This document shows, in pieces, positions 23,937 through 33,304 of a stretch of 64,000 nt of DNA. The notes below the pieces were generated by a model. It was not told where the DNA came from. It made no database searches and worked only from the letters and a program-made list of their open reading frames with translations. Every line of letters starts with the position of its first letter. Within the stretch, counting starts at the first letter, position 1. A program made the position numbers and the translations under genes. Location of the stretch: NCBI RefSeq assembly GCF_032918005.1, contig NZ_CP136628.1:4201501-4265500 (forward strand), written 5' to 3'. The stretch comes from Bradyrhizobium sp. NDS-1 (GTDB taxonomy: Bacteria > Pseudomonadota > Alphaproteobacteria > Rhizobiales > Xanthobacteraceae).

Positions 23937-25631
23937 ATGTTCGACATCGCAGTCCCGGCCATGATCGGCGTCGCGCTGATCGTCGTCCTCGGGATCGTCT
24001 TCACCATCCTCTACAAGCGCGCCACGCGTGACGAAGCCTTCGTGCGCACCGGACTCGGCGGCAAAAGGGTCGTGCTCGACGGCGGAGCCATGATCCTGCC
24101 GATCTTCCACTCCTATGCCAGCGTCAATCTGAAGACGCTGCGGCTCACCGTGGAACGCAAGGAGCGGGAATCCCTGATCACCAAGGACCGCCTGCGCGTC
24201 GATATCGTTGCCGAATTCTATGTGCGCGTCCGCCCCGACGATGAGAGTATCGCGCTTGCGAGCCAGACGCTGGGTGCGCTGACCAACGACGCCGAGGCCC
24301 TGCGCAACCAGGTCGAGGCGAAATTCGTCGACGGCCTGCGCTCGGTGGCGGCGACCATGAGCATCCTCGAGCTCCAGGAGAAGCGCTCGGACTTCGTCAA
24401 GCACGTGCAGGCGACAGTCGAGTCCGACGTCAAATCCAACGGCCTCGAGCTCGAATCCGTGTCGCTCACGAAGCTCGACCAGACCGACGTCAAGTTCTTC
24501 AACCCGGAAAACTTCTTCGACGCTGAAGGTCTCACCCAACTCAAGACGGTCACCGAGACCCGGCGGCGCGACCGCAATGCCATCGTGCGCGACAACGAGG
24601 TGGCGATCGCGCAAAAGGACCTCGAGGCGCGCCAGCAGACCCTCGGCATCGAGCGGACCAAGAAGGAAGCCGAGCTCTCCCAGGAGCGCGACATCGCCAA
24701 CAAGACCGCGAGCACCCGGGCCGAGGTCGCGACCGCGACGCAGACGGCGCGCCTCACCGAGGAAAATGCCCGGATCGACACCGACCGTGCCGTTGCCGAG
24801 AAGGAGGCGGGCGCCAAGCAGGTCAAGGAAACCGCGGTGATCGAGTCGGATCTGGCGATCAACAAGCGCAAGACCGACGCGCAGCGCGAGATCCAGATCG
24901 CTACCCAGGAGAACGAGATCCAGATCGCGGCCAAGAGCAAAGAGACCTCGGAAGCCGTCACCGAAGCCAAGACCGCCGAAGCGCTCGCAGTCTCGGCGGA
25001 GGAAAAGGTCGTCACCGCGCGGGCCGTCGAGGTCGCCGATCGCGCCCGTCTCACTCAGGTGCTCGCCGCGCGGACCGAGGCCGAGCGCAAATCGACCGAG
25101 CTGATCGTCGCGGCCGAGGCCGAGAAGAAGGCCTCGCTCGATCGCGCCGAGGCCGTCAAGACGCTGGCCACCGCCGAAGCCGAATCCAACAAGATCAAGG
25201 CCGTGGGCGTCCGCAACATCGGTGAGGCCGAGGCCGCCGTCATCACCATGAAAAACGAGGCGCAGAACAAGCTCGGCAGCAACGTCATCGACTTCGAGAT
25301 CGCCAAGAAGCGGATCGAGACGATGCCGGCGGCGCTGGCCGAGATGGTCAAGCCCATCGCCAACCTCAAGGACGTCCGTATCCTGCACACCGGCGGCGCA
25401 TTCGGGGGCAACGGGGCCGGCGGAGGCAATGTCGGCTTCGGTGAAGGGCTCGCCGGCGAGCTGCTCAAGGTGCACGCGCTGCGTCCGATGATCGACGAGA
25501 TCCTGCGCCAGAGCGGCTTTGCGCCCGGCGACGATCCCGTGCAGGCGCTGGTCGGCGCCGTGACCGGGAAGAGCAACGGCGCCGCCGTACCGGCGCGGGC
25601 GCCGGGAAAGACAGACGCCGCCGACCTATGA
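23937..25631 (+). CDS. Flotillin/YqiK-like SPFH (band 7) protein
   Basis: Inner-membrane scaffold protein of the SPFH superfamily, 564 residues from ATG 23937 (ribosome site GGAGA). One membrane anchor lies at residues about 7-28 (PAMIGVALIVVLGIVFTILY). The SPFH domain runs to about 200 (VRTGLGGKRVVLDGGAMILP, KDRLRVDIVAEFYVRV). A long Ala/Glu/Lys-rich coiled coil covers about 200-440, typical of the flotillin domain. A Gly-rich hinge (GGAFGGNGAGGGNVGFGEG) and a short C-terminal oligomerisation-like segment follow. It lacks a signal peptide and should face the cytoplasm. It is the last gene of the operon with the PspA-like and YqiJ-like genes. Confidence 0.88.
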   Translation: MFDIAVPAMIGVALIVVLGIVFTILYKRATRDEAFVRTGLGGKRVVLDGGAMILPIFHSYASVNLKTLRLTVERKERESLITKDRLRVDIVAEFYVRVRPDDESIALASQTLGALTNDAEALRNQVEAKFVDGLRSVAATMSILELQEKRSDFVKHVQATVESDVKSNGLELESVSLTKLDQTDVKFFNPENFFDAEGLTQLKTVTETRRRDRNAIVRDNEVAIAQKDLEARQQTLGIERTKKEAELSQERDIANKTASTRAEVATATQTARLTEENARIDTDRAVAEKEAGAKQVKETAVIESDLAINKRKTDAQREIQIATQENEIQIAAKSKETSEAVTEAKTAEALAVSAEEKVVTARAVEVADRARLTQVLAARTEAERKSTELIVAAEAEKKASLDRAEAVKTLATAEAESNKIKAVGVRNIGEAEAAVITMKNEAQNKLGSNVIDFEIAKKRIETMPAALAEMVKPIANLKDVRILHTGGAFGGNGAGGGNVGFGEGLAGELLKVHALRPMIDEILRQSGFAPGDDPVQALVGAVTGKSNGAAVPARAPGKTDAADL

Positions 25632-25839
25632 ATGCCCGTTCATTGCTGCGGAGAATTCGAAACGATAAACAGGCTGGGCGCGTCTCGCGTCGCGCAAACG
25701 TCCCGGAGTGCAGATCGGTCGTGTCCTGAACCTTTCGATCGCGCTCCGGGCGTGTCTGGAGGCAACGCATCGGGTTGCCGCGGCGCCTGCGCCGATCGAC
25801 GCCAGGCGCCGAGGCCTGTTTCGATCGGAGGATTTTCAC

Positions 25840-26208
25840 ATGAAGTATTTTCTGTCTGGATTGATCGCGATTGGTCTTTCGATCGCCGCCATGCCGTCAT
25901 TCGCGGCTGACGCCCGCAACGTCACCGTCGTCAACGAGACCGGCTATGCCATCAAATTCCTGGGCTTCAACGCGCCGGATGACGGCCTGGACGAGTGGGA
26001 CAACGAGCTCGAGAAGGTGCTCCAGAACCAGGCCAGCACCTATGTCGAGTTCGACGAGGACGACGAGGGCTGTGTCTGGAACATCCGCGTCGACTGGCAG
26101 AGCTACGACGAGGCAGTGCTCTGGAAGAACGTCAACCTCTGCAAGATGACCGCGCTTCGGCTGCGCTACGATCCCGGCACCAAGACCACCTCGTTCCTCG
26201 CGGAATAG
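25840..26208 (+). CDS. Small secreted protein of unknown function (122 aa)
   Basis: ATG 25840 follows CGGAGGA. The product has a clear Sec signal peptide, MKYFLSGLIAIGLSIAAMPS with cleavage after FAA/FA at about residue 22-23. The mature domain of about 100 residues is acidic and beta-rich (NVTVVNETGYAIKFLGFNAP, STYVEFDEDDEGCVWNIRVD) with two cysteines (in EGCVW and NLCKM) that could form a disulfide. I do not recognise a named family, though small periplasmic proteins beginning with an NVTVVNETGY-like strand occur in rhizobia. It stands alone between the flotillin operon and tRNA-Asn. Confidence 0.75.
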   Translation: MKYFLSGLIAIGLSIAAMPSFAADARNVTVVNETGYAIKFLGFNAPDDGLDEWDNELEKVLQNQASTYVEFDEDDEGCVWNIRVDWQSYDEAVLWKNVNLCKMTALRLRYDPGTKTTSFLAE

Positions 26209-26273
26209 CGCCGGCTGGCATCGCCCCGTTCGGTCCTTCCTCAAGTACGTTCGGACGATGACGAATTCGTCCT

Positions 26274-26301
26274 TTGCAAGCGCAAGCGGCTTTGTTATAC
26301 G
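26274..26301 (+). promoter_or_regulatory. Possible sigma-70 promoter for tRNA-Asn
   Basis: TTGCAA (26274-26279) and TATACG (26296-26301) are 16 bases apart and lie 30 bases before the mature tRNA. Confidence 0.4.
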
Positions 26302-26331
26302 CAGCCGCGCGCGAACGACTGGTTCGCCTTT

Positions 26332-26406
26332 TCCTCGGTAGCTCAGCGGTAGAGCATCCGACTGTTAATCGGATGGTCGCTGGTTCGAATCCAGCCCGGG
26401 GAGCCA
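26332..26406 (+). tRNA. tRNA-Asn (GTT)
   Basis: A complete 75-base cloverleaf with encoded CCA (26404-26406). The acceptor stem pairs TCCTCGG (26332-26338) with CCGGGGA, including one G-U pair; the anticodon stem-loop TCCGA-CTGTTAA-TCGGA gives anticodon GTT; the T-loop is GTTCGAA. No integrase or repeated 3' end is nearby. Confidence 0.97.
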
Positions 26407-26618
26407 AATCCTGCTGCAAATTCAATGAGATATGGTCGCGCCCTCATGCGGCACACAACCTCGTTGGACTGATTTCTAAGCAGCGCCCCTCGATCCCCGA
26501 CTGGAATCGCGTTCAAGCGGATGTGTGCATGGGCGTCGTCGCGCCATGTGGGCGGCGCCAAATCGACTCAATTGAAATCGAGCTTCGCAAGTGCCGGGTT
26601 TTTACGGAGCTGATTCCC

Positions 26619-26792
26619 ATGCGAGACATCCAGGTCGACCACATGGCCCCCTCGATTCTGCCGGCCGACATTCCCGAACTCAGCGATGACGAATGCCTCG
26701 CCTGCCTGGCGCGCGCGGTCGAGACACCCGACTCGGCGCGGCTGGACGAGGTCGCGGCTCTGATCGGGCGCCTTGCGGTCGCAATCGAATAA
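26619..26792 (+). CDS. Small acidic hypothetical protein (57 aa)
   Basis: From ATG 26619 the frame encodes MRDIQVDHMAPSILPADIPE followed by LSDDECLACLARAVETPDSA and a helical end (RLDEVAALIGRLAVAIE). A GGAG about 9 bases upstream can serve as ribosome site. It contains a CLAC pair and has an acidic, natural composition unlike the surrounding shadow frames. I do not recognise a family. It lies between tRNA-Asn and the isoaspartyl-methyltransferase gene, with no shared operon evident. Confidence 0.5.
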   Translation: MRDIQVDHMAPSILPADIPELSDDECLACLARAVETPDSARLDEVAALIGRLAVAIE

Positions 26793-26931
26793 TCGTTCCG
26801 GCCCCGGGGCTGCGGTAAGATGCGGAAGCCTTGGTCTCGAAGGCCAATGGCCGTGTTGCGTTTTGGCCGGGCATGTTCCAAAGATGCCGCCAACTTTGGT
26901 TCGCGGCATTGCCGCATTGCAGGGTCCGCAA

Positions 26932-27594
26932 ATGTCCGGTTTCTCGACCGCGCGCCTCAAAATGGTCGATGGCCAGGTGCGCACCAGTGACGTCACCGAT
27001 CGTCGTGTTCTCGATGCCATGCTCACGGTTCCGCGCGAGGCCTTCGTGCCCGCCGGCCGGCAGGCGTTGGCCTATCTCGACCTCGACCTCGACGTGAGCG
27101 AGGGCGCAGCCAAGCGCTTCCTGATCAAGCCGCAACTGACCGGCAAGCTGCTTCAGGCCGCCGAAATCGGCGAGGGTGACAACGTGCTGGTGGTCGGCTG
27201 CGCCACGGGATATCTCGCCGCGCTGACGGCCAGGCTGGCACGGCAGGTGACCGCAACGGAATGCGATTCGGCTCTGGCCGCGAAGGCCAAGGATGCCTTT
27301 GCAGCCCTCGGGCTCGCCAATGTGACCTGCAAGGCCGCAGCCTGCACCGAAGGCGATCCTACCGCCGCTCCCTATGACGTGATCATCCTCAATGGCGCTG
27401 CCGAGGTTATGCCGGGGGCGCTGCTCGGGCAGCTCAAGGAGGGCGGGCGTCTGGTGGGGGTTTCGGCCGAATCTCGGCCCCCTCGGGCCATGATCGTGAC
27501 CCGTACCCACGGTGAATTCGGCCATCGAACCCTGTTCGACGCTGCCGCTCCGGTCCTTCCCGGCCTGGCGCGGGCGGCCGCCTTCGTCTTCTGA
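26932..27594 (+). CDS. Protein-L-isoaspartate O-methyltransferase-like protein
   Basis: PCMT-family SAM-dependent methyltransferase (220 residues), annotated as repair of isoaspartyl residues in damaged proteins. The start at ATG 26932 gives MSGFSTARLKMVDGQVRTSD, the conserved N-terminus. FLIKPQLTGKLLQAAEI replaces the strict TISQPYIVA of classical enzymes, and the SAM-binding motif VLVVGCATGYLAALTARLA is present with GCATGY instead of GxGxGY. These changes suggest the rhizobial tolC-linked subgroup, whose true substrate is not certain. It lies 186 bases before tolC. Confidence 0.82.
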   Translation: MSGFSTARLKMVDGQVRTSDVTDRRVLDAMLTVPREAFVPAGRQALAYLDLDLDVSEGAAKRFLIKPQLTGKLLQAAEIGEGDNVLVVGCATGYLAALTARLARQVTATECDSALAAKAKDAFAALGLANVTCKAAACTEGDPTAAPYDVIILNGAAEVMPGALLGQLKEGGRLVGVSAESRPPRAMIVTRTHGEFGHRTLFDAAAPVLPGLARAAAFVF

Positions 27595-27780
27595 CAGCCC
27601 AAAACCAGCTAAAATCCCGTTCTGAATCAGAAGTGTGGCCGGGATGCTGCACGTGAAGAGTTTCCACCGAGAACTACCCTCAGGTGGTTCCGTCGCGCTT
27701 GACCGCGTCCTATGTTGCGGCGGGGCAGCGACTCCACTCGTAGACGGTACTCAGCTCGCGGGCACGAGCCGGGCGTTAGA

Positions 27781-29184
27781 ATGAACGGAATTTTTGGGAT
27801 GCATGGGGTGAAGCTCTTCACCGGAGCTGCGGTTTCGGTCCTGTTGCTCGCACTTGCCGGGCCGACGCCTGCCTTGGCGGATACGATCGAGTCTGCGCTG
27901 GTACGCGCCTATCAGAACAATCCGCAGCTCAACGCACAGCGTGCCCAGGTGCGCTCGACTGACGAAAACGTGCCGCAGGCCTTGTCCGGTTATCGCCCCA
28001 GGGTCTCGCTGACGGCGAGCGGCGGTTACCAGTACTCGGACTTCAAGAGTGCCTCTACCAGCGATCCCGTTAACGGCACGGGCATTCCCCGAAGCGTCGG
28101 ACTGACTGCCTCCCAGACGCTGTACAACGGCAACCAGACCGCCAACAGGACGCGCGCGGCGGAGAGTCAGGTTTCCGGCGCTCGCGAGGCGTTGCGCAGT
28201 CTCGATCAAAGCGTGCTGCTCCAGGCCGCCACGACCTACATGGATTATCTGCGCGACGCGGCGACGCTCGAAGTCCAGCGCAGCAACGTGCGGGTGCTCG
28301 AGCAGACGCTCAAGCAGACCCGTGACCGCTTCAACGTCGGCGAAGTCACGCGCACCGACGTAGCGCAATCGGAAGCACAGCTGGCGGCCGGCAGAACGCA
28401 GGCTCTGACTGCCGAATCGAACCTCAATACGACCCGTGCGAACTTCCGCCGCATCATCGGCAACGAGCCGACGAACTTGGCGCCCGGCTCGCCTGTCGAT
28501 CGTTTCCTGCCCGCGACGCTCGCCACGGCGGTCCAGCTCGGCCTTGTCGAGCATCCCAACGTCACGGCCGCCATGTTCGGCATCGACGTCAACTTCCTGC
28601 AGGTCAAGGTCGCCGAGGGCGCTCTGCTGCCGACGGTCACCCTGCAGGCGAGCGCGAGCCAAGCCTACGAGCAATCCTTGATCCAGTATCGGGCATTCAC
28701 CGCGTCCGCGGTGGCGCAGATCTCGGTTCCGATCTATCAGGGCGGCGGCGAATATTCGCTGATCCGCCAGTCCAAGGAAAACCTGGCGCAGCAACGTCTC
28801 AACCTTGAAAACACGCGGGATCAGACCCGCGCCACCATCGTCCAGTGGTGGGGTTCGTTGCAGGCCGGCAAGGCGCAGGTGCAATCCGCCCAAGCGCAAG
28901 TGACGGCGTCAGAGATCGCGCTGAACGGCGTGCGCGAAGAAGCCAAGGCCGGCCAGCGTACCACGCTCGACGTGCTCAACGCGCAGCAGGCGCTGGTCAA
29001 CGCGCGCGTGGCGCTGGTGACCGCGCAGCACGACCGTGTCGTCGCATCCTACAACGTCCTCGCCGCCGTCGGCCGTCTCACGCCGCAGGTCCTCGGCCTT
29101 TCGACCACGGTTTATGATGCGAGCGTTCACTACCATCAGGTCCGCGACAGCTGGGCCGGCGTGCGTACGCCTGACGGGCGCTGA
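27781..29184 (+). CDS. tolC: TolC family outer-membrane channel protein
   Basis: Outer-membrane exit duct for type I secretion and drug efflux (BepC/TolC type), 467 residues from ATG 27781. A Sec signal peptide (VSVLLLALAGPTPALADT) is followed by the opening TIESALVRAYQNNPQLNAQR and two outer-membrane-efflux repeats with long helical segments. The second repeat is VAQISVPIYQGGGEYSLIRQ through QRTTLDVLNAQQALVNARVA, a hallmark of TolC. Unlike the NodT-type protein of the efflux operon it has no lipobox cysteine, so the two channels serve different systems. It sits after the pcm-like gene, a pairing common in Rhizobiales from memory. Confidence 0.93.
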   Translation: MNGIFGMHGVKLFTGAAVSVLLLALAGPTPALADTIESALVRAYQNNPQLNAQRAQVRSTDENVPQALSGYRPRVSLTASGGYQYSDFKSASTSDPVNGTGIPRSVGLTASQTLYNGNQTANRTRAAESQVSGAREALRSLDQSVLLQAATTYMDYLRDAATLEVQRSNVRVLEQTLKQTRDRFNVGEVTRTDVAQSEAQLAAGRTQALTAESNLNTTRANFRRIIGNEPTNLAPGSPVDRFLPATLATAVQLGLVEHPNVTAAMFGIDVNFLQVKVAEGALLPTVTLQASASQAYEQSLIQYRAFTASAVAQISVPIYQGGGEYSLIRQSKENLAQQRLNLENTRDQTRATIVQWWGSLQAGKAQVQSAQAQVTASEIALNGVREEAKAGQRTTLDVLNAQQALVNARVALVTAQHDRVVASYNVLAAVGRLTPQVLGLSTTVYDASVHYHQVRDSWAGVRTPDGR

Positions 29185-29489
29185 TTCCCCGTAGTCATCC
29201 GGTCGGCCTCGCGAATAGCCGAGGCCGATCGGTGCTTTGCTTGCAATCATCAAAATCCCTGACATAGCCTTGCCGAGACAATGCGGGTCGATTCGCCCCG
29301 CGTTGATGCCGTATGCGTAAAGCTCGAGTGCCGGGGGCAGGGGCGCACCGCTGCACGTTGAGCCGTGATCTGGGGACAAGTCGGGCTGCCGCGACGAAAA
29401 TGTCGGGGCTCCCGTTGCGGAACCGGCCAATCCTGTCGTGCTTGGTGTAAAACAGCGCATGCGAGGGCGTTGATGATGTGGAGTCGGAG
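29185..29489. other. Intergenic region between tolC and popZ
   Basis: About 305 bases with no gene I can support. It starts with the hairpin at 29201-29230 and otherwise holds the presumed promoter of the popZ-valS region, which I could not place. Confidence 0.5.
29201..29230 (+). terminator. Hairpin after tolC
   Basis: GGTCGGCCTCG (29201-29211) pairs with CGAGGCCGATC (29220-29230) around an 8-base loop, 17 bases after the tolC stop. The core 9 bp are perfect. There is no T-run, so it may be a weak or Rho-assisted terminator. Confidence 0.5.
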
Positions 29490-30266
29490 ATGACGCAGCC
29501 TGCAAAGGTCACAGAACCCTCGATGGAGGAGATTCTGGCCTCGATCCGGCGCATCATTGCCGACGATGAGGCCAAGCCGCCGCCGGCTGAGACCGCCAAG
29601 CCCGAGAAAGCCGCGGCACCGGCCGCGCAGCCGAAGCCGCAGGCGATGAACGACATTCCGCCATCCAAGGTCGCTCCCGCCGCCGCCAAGCCTGTCGCCG
29701 AGAAGCCCGTGCCGCCACCGGCTGCAAAGCCCGCTCCAGCGCCGCCACCCGCGCCTGCGGCGGATGCGTCCAACAACCAGGACGACATCGACGCGCTGCT
29801 GGCAGGGCTCGATGCGGCCACGCCTGCGCCCGAGGTCCGTGCGCCAGAACCCGAACCTGAGCCCGAACCCGACGTGCTCGAATTGACCGACGAGATGGCG
29901 ATGGATCCGACACCGCCTCCGCCGCCACCGAGCTTCCGGAAGGTCGAGCCGCGCGACGATCTCGAATTCGCCGAATCGCCTCCGCCGCGTCCAACGCCGC
30001 CGCCGTCCTATGCGCCGGTGGATTTCGACGCCCCGCCGCTGCCGCCGCAGCAGCCCATGCTCGCGCAGTCGACGGTCTCGGCGGTCGAATCCGCCTTCAA
30101 CTCCCTGGCCCATACGGTGCTCAGCAGCAATGCGCGGACGCTGGAGGATCTGGTCAAGGAGATGCTGCGTCCGATGCTGAAATCCTGGCTCGACGACAAT
30201 TTGCCGGGCCTGGTTGAACGCATCGTGAAGGCCGAAATCGAGCGGGTCTCGCGCGGCGGCCGCTGA
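29490..30266 (+). CDS. popZ: PopZ-like cell-pole organising protein (DUF2497)
   Basis: Polar scaffold protein that self-assembles at the cell pole and tethers the chromosome origin through ParB in alphaproteobacteria. The start MTQPAKVTEPSMEEILASIR plus RIIADDE is the conserved N-terminal helix. Residues about 30-175 are a Pro/Ala/Glu-rich disordered region (PPPAAKPAPAPPPAPAAD, EPEPEPEPDVLEL). The C-terminal 70 residues (VESAFNSLAHTVLSSNARTL, LKSWLDDNLPGLVERIVKAE) are the oligomerisation region. Length is 258 residues. GTG 29478 is an alternative start adding MESE. It lies 127 bases before valS, the usual neighbour in this group. Confidence 0.87.
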   Translation: MTQPAKVTEPSMEEILASIRRIIADDEAKPPPAETAKPEKAAAPAAQPKPQAMNDIPPSKVAPAAAKPVAEKPVPPPAAKPAPAPPPAPAADASNNQDDIDALLAGLDAATPAPEVRAPEPEPEPEPDVLELTDEMAMDPTPPPPPPSFRKVEPRDDLEFAESPPPRPTPPPSYAPVDFDAPPLPPQQPMLAQSTVSAVESAFNSLAHTVLSSNARTLEDLVKEMLRPMLKSWLDDNLPGLVERIVKAEIERVSRGGR

Positions 30267-30393
30267 GACCGGCGGTTCGGCCCCGATATAGCCCTGCTCC
30301 CGTTGCATATTCGGCCTGCGGACCGGGCCGAATGCCCTTTGCCGCTGAGCTTCCCGTTGACTTGATCCGCCCACGCGGCTTTCTAACGACCCC

Positions 30394-33270
30394 ATGATCG
30401 AAAAAAATTACCAGCCCGCCGATATCGAAGCCCGCATGTCCGTGGTGTGGGAGGACAGCCTTGCCTTCAAGGCCGGCCGTCCCGACCGCCGCGACGCCGT
30501 GCCGTTTACCATCGTGATCCCGCCGCCGAACGTGACGGGCTCGCTGCACATGGGCCATGCCCTCAACAACACGCTGCAGGACATCCTGTGCCGGTTCGAG
30601 CGCATGCGCGGCCGTGACGTGCTGTGGCAGCCCGGCACCGACCATGCCGGCATCGCGACCCAGATGGTGGTCGAGCGGCAGTTGATGGAACGCCAGCAGC
30701 CCAGCCGGCGCGAGATGGGGCGCGAGAAATTCCTGGAGCGGGTCTGGCAGTGGAAAGCCGAGAGCGGCGACACCATCATCAACCAGCTCAAGCGGCTCGG
30801 CGCGTCCTGCGACTGGTCGCGCGAGCGCTTCACCATGGACGAGGGCCTGTCGAAAGCCGTCGTCAAGGTGTTCGTCGAACTGCACCGCGAGGGGCTGATC
30901 TACAAGGACAAGCGGCTGGTGAACTGGGACACCAAGCTTCTGACCGCGATCTCGGATCTCGAAGTGCAGCAGACCGAGGTCAAGGGCCATCTCTGGTATC
31001 TGCGCTACCCGATCGAGGGCAGGAATTTCAATCCCGAGGATCTCTCGACCTTCATCGTCGTCGCCACCACGCGCCCCGAGACCATGCTCGGCGACACCGG
31101 CGTTGCCGTGCATCCCGAGGATGAGCGCTATCAGAAGCTCGTCGGCAAGAACGTGATCCTGCCGCTGGTCGGCCGCAAGATCGCGATCGTTGCCGACGAC
31201 TATTCCGATCCGGAAAAGGGCTCGGGCGCGGTGAAGATCACCCCGGCGCACGATTTCAACGACTTCGAGGTCGGCAATCGCCACGGCCTGCGCCGCATCA
31301 GCGTGATCGACAGGGAAGGCTGCCTCGATCTCGTCGACAACGAGGACTATCTGCGCGACCTGCCCGAAGGCGCATCGCAGTTCGCTGAGGAGTTCCACAA
31401 GGTCGATCGCTTCGTCGCGCGCAAGCGCATCGTCGAGCGGCTGGAATCGTTCGGCTTCGTCGAGCGGATCGAGCCGCACACCCACATGGTGCCGCACGGC
31501 GACCGCTCGAACAGCGTGATCGAGCCGTACCTGACTGACCAGTGGTACGTCGACGCGAAGACACTCGCGAAACCCGCGATCGCGGCGGTCCGCTCGGGTG
31601 AGACCTCCTTCGTGCCGAAGAACTGGGAAAAGACCTATTTCGAATGGATGGAGAACATCCAGCCCTGGTGCATCTCGCGCCAGCTCTGGTGGGGCCATCA
31701 GATTCCGGCCTGGTACGGCCCTGACGGCAAGGTGTTCGTCGCCGAAACCGAGGAGGAGGCCGTCAGCCACGCGCTCGGCTACTACGTCGAGCAGGAGGTC
31801 ATCACGGTCGAGCAGGGCCGCGAGATGGCGCTCGACCGCAACAAGCGCGAAGGCTTCATCACGCGCGACGAGGACGTGCTCGACACCTGGTTCTCCTCGG
31901 CGCTGTGGCCGTTCTCGACGCTCGGCTGGCCCGAAGACGCCCCCGAGGTGCAGCGCTACTATCCGACCAACGCGCTGGTGACCGGCTTCGACATCATCTT
32001 CTTCTGGGTCGCCCGCATGATGATGATGGGCCTGCACTTCATGAAGGAGGTGCCGTTCTCGACCATCTACATCCACGCCCTCGTCCGCGACGAGAAGGGC
32101 GCCAAGATGTCGAAGTCGAAGGGCAACGTCATCGATCCCCTCAGCCTGATCGACGAATACGGCGCGGACGCGCTGCGCTTCACGCTGGCCGCGATGGCGG
32201 CGCAAGGGCGCGATATCAAGCTCGCCACCAGCCGCGTCGAGGGCTATCGCAATTTCGCGACCAAGCTCTGGAATGCGTCCCGCTTCGCCGAGATGAACCA
32301 CTGCGCCGTGCCGGATGGTTTCGAGCCTGCGAAAGCGAAGGAGACGCTGAACCGCTGGATCGCGCATGAGAGCGCGCACACCACGCGCGAGGTGACCGAG
32401 GCGATCGAAGCCTATCGCTTCAACGATGCCGCGGGGGCGATCTATCGCTTCGTCTGGAACGTCTATTGCGACTGGTATGTCGAGCTCGCCAAGCCCGTGC
32501 TGCTTGGCCCGGACAGTCCCGCCAAGGACGAGACCCGCGCCATGGTCGCCTGGGCGCGCGACGAGATCCTGAAGCTGCTGCACCCCTTCATGCCCTTCAT
32601 CACCGAAGAGTTGTGGGAGGTGACGGCGAAGCGCGACGGCCTGCTCGCACTGGCGCCGTGGCCGCTGAAGCGGGACGAGCCGACACCGGAGCAGCTTGCG
32701 ATGCTTGCGGCGACGACAGGGCCGATCGATCCGCTCATCTCGCCGGCCTGGGTGCTGCCGATCTTCGACCATGCCGACTTCACTGACCCTGCGGCCGAGG
32801 CCGAGATCGGCTGGGTCATCGACCTCGTCACTCAGATCCGCTCGGTGCGCGCCGAGATGAACATCCCGCCGGCGACGCTGACGGCGCTGGTGCTCGCCGG
32901 CGCATCGACTGAAACGAAGGAGCGCGCGCCGCGCTGGACCGATGTCATCAAGCGCATGGCGCGGCTGTCGGACATCTCCTTCGCCGACCGTGCGCCCGAC
33001 GGTGCGGTTCAGTTGCTCGTGCGCGGCGAGGTGGCCGCGCTGCCGCTCAAGGGCGTGATCGACGTCGCCGCCGAACGCACGCGTCTCGACAAGGAGATCG
33101 GCAAGGCCGACGCCGACATCAAGCGCGCCGAATCCAAGCTGGCGAACGAGAAATTCGTCGCCAACGCGGCCGAGGAGGTCGTCGAGGAGGAGCGCGAAAA
33201 GCGCGAGGCCGCGCTGGCACGCAAGACCAAGCTGCTCGAAGCCATGGAACGGCTGAAGCAGGCGTCCTGA
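30394..33270 (+). CDS. valS: Valyl-tRNA synthetase
   Basis: Class I aminoacyl-tRNA synthetase charging tRNA-Val, 958 residues. The catalytic HIGH variant is HMGH at residues 52-55 within PPNVTGSLHMGHAL, and the second signature is KMSKS at 571-575. The editing domain lies between, including the conserved TTRPETMLGDT segment. The anticodon-binding domain (PFITEELWE) and the C-terminal coiled coil (ERTRLDKEIGKADADIKRAE onward) are complete. The start at ATG 30394 gives MIEKNYQPADIEARM, the usual N-terminus. The stop is followed by a short repeat fragment and the convergent glycosylase gene. Confidence 0.97.
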   Translation: MIEKNYQPADIEARMSVVWEDSLAFKAGRPDRRDAVPFTIVIPPPNVTGSLHMGHALNNTLQDILCRFERMRGRDVLWQPGTDHAGIATQMVVERQLMERQQPSRREMGREKFLERVWQWKAESGDTIINQLKRLGASCDWSRERFTMDEGLSKAVVKVFVELHREGLIYKDKRLVNWDTKLLTAISDLEVQQTEVKGHLWYLRYPIEGRNFNPEDLSTFIVVATTRPETMLGDTGVAVHPEDERYQKLVGKNVILPLVGRKIAIVADDYSDPEKGSGAVKITPAHDFNDFEVGNRHGLRRISVIDREGCLDLVDNEDYLRDLPEGASQFAEEFHKVDRFVARKRIVERLESFGFVERIEPHTHMVPHGDRSNSVIEPYLTDQWYVDAKTLAKPAIAAVRSGETSFVPKNWEKTYFEWMENIQPWCISRQLWWGHQIPAWYGPDGKVFVAETEEEAVSHALGYYVEQEVITVEQGREMALDRNKREGFITRDEDVLDTWFSSALWPFSTLGWPEDAPEVQRYYPTNALVTGFDIIFFWVARMMMMGLHFMKEVPFSTIYIHALVRDEKGAKMSKSKGNVIDPLSLIDEYGADALRFTLAAMAAQGRDIKLATSRVEGYRNFATKLWNASRFAEMNHCAVPDGFEPAKAKETLNRWIAHESAHTTREVTEAIEAYRFNDAAGAIYRFVWNVYCDWYVELAKPVLLGPDSPAKDETRAMVAWARDEILKLLHPFMPFITEELWEVTAKRDGLLALAPWPLKRDEPTPEQLAMLAATTGPIDPLISPAWVLPIFDHADFTDPAAEAEIGWVIDLVTQIRSVRAEMNIPPATLTALVLAGASTETKERAPRWTDVIKRMARLSDISFADRAPDGAVQLLVRGEVAALPLKGVIDVAAERTRLDKEIGKADADIKRAESKLANEKFVANAAEEVVEEEREKREAALARKTKLLEAMERLKQAS

Positions 33271-33292
33271 AGCGTTTTCCAGCGAAGTGGAA
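33271..33292. repeat. Fragment of the GCGTTTTC/GCGAAGTGGA intergenic element
   Basis: AGCGTTTTCCAGCGAAGTGG directly after the valS stop matches the first half of the element at 46330-46380 (AGCGTTTTCGGGCGAAGTGG), with two mismatches. The second half is missing here. Confidence 0.6.
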
Positions 33293-33304
33293 TGGGCTCT
33301 GTCC

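Noticed and set aside
30154..32772. 872-codon minus-strand frame opposite valS
   Set aside because: Antisense shadow in high-GC DNA; valS on the other strand is complete and conserved.
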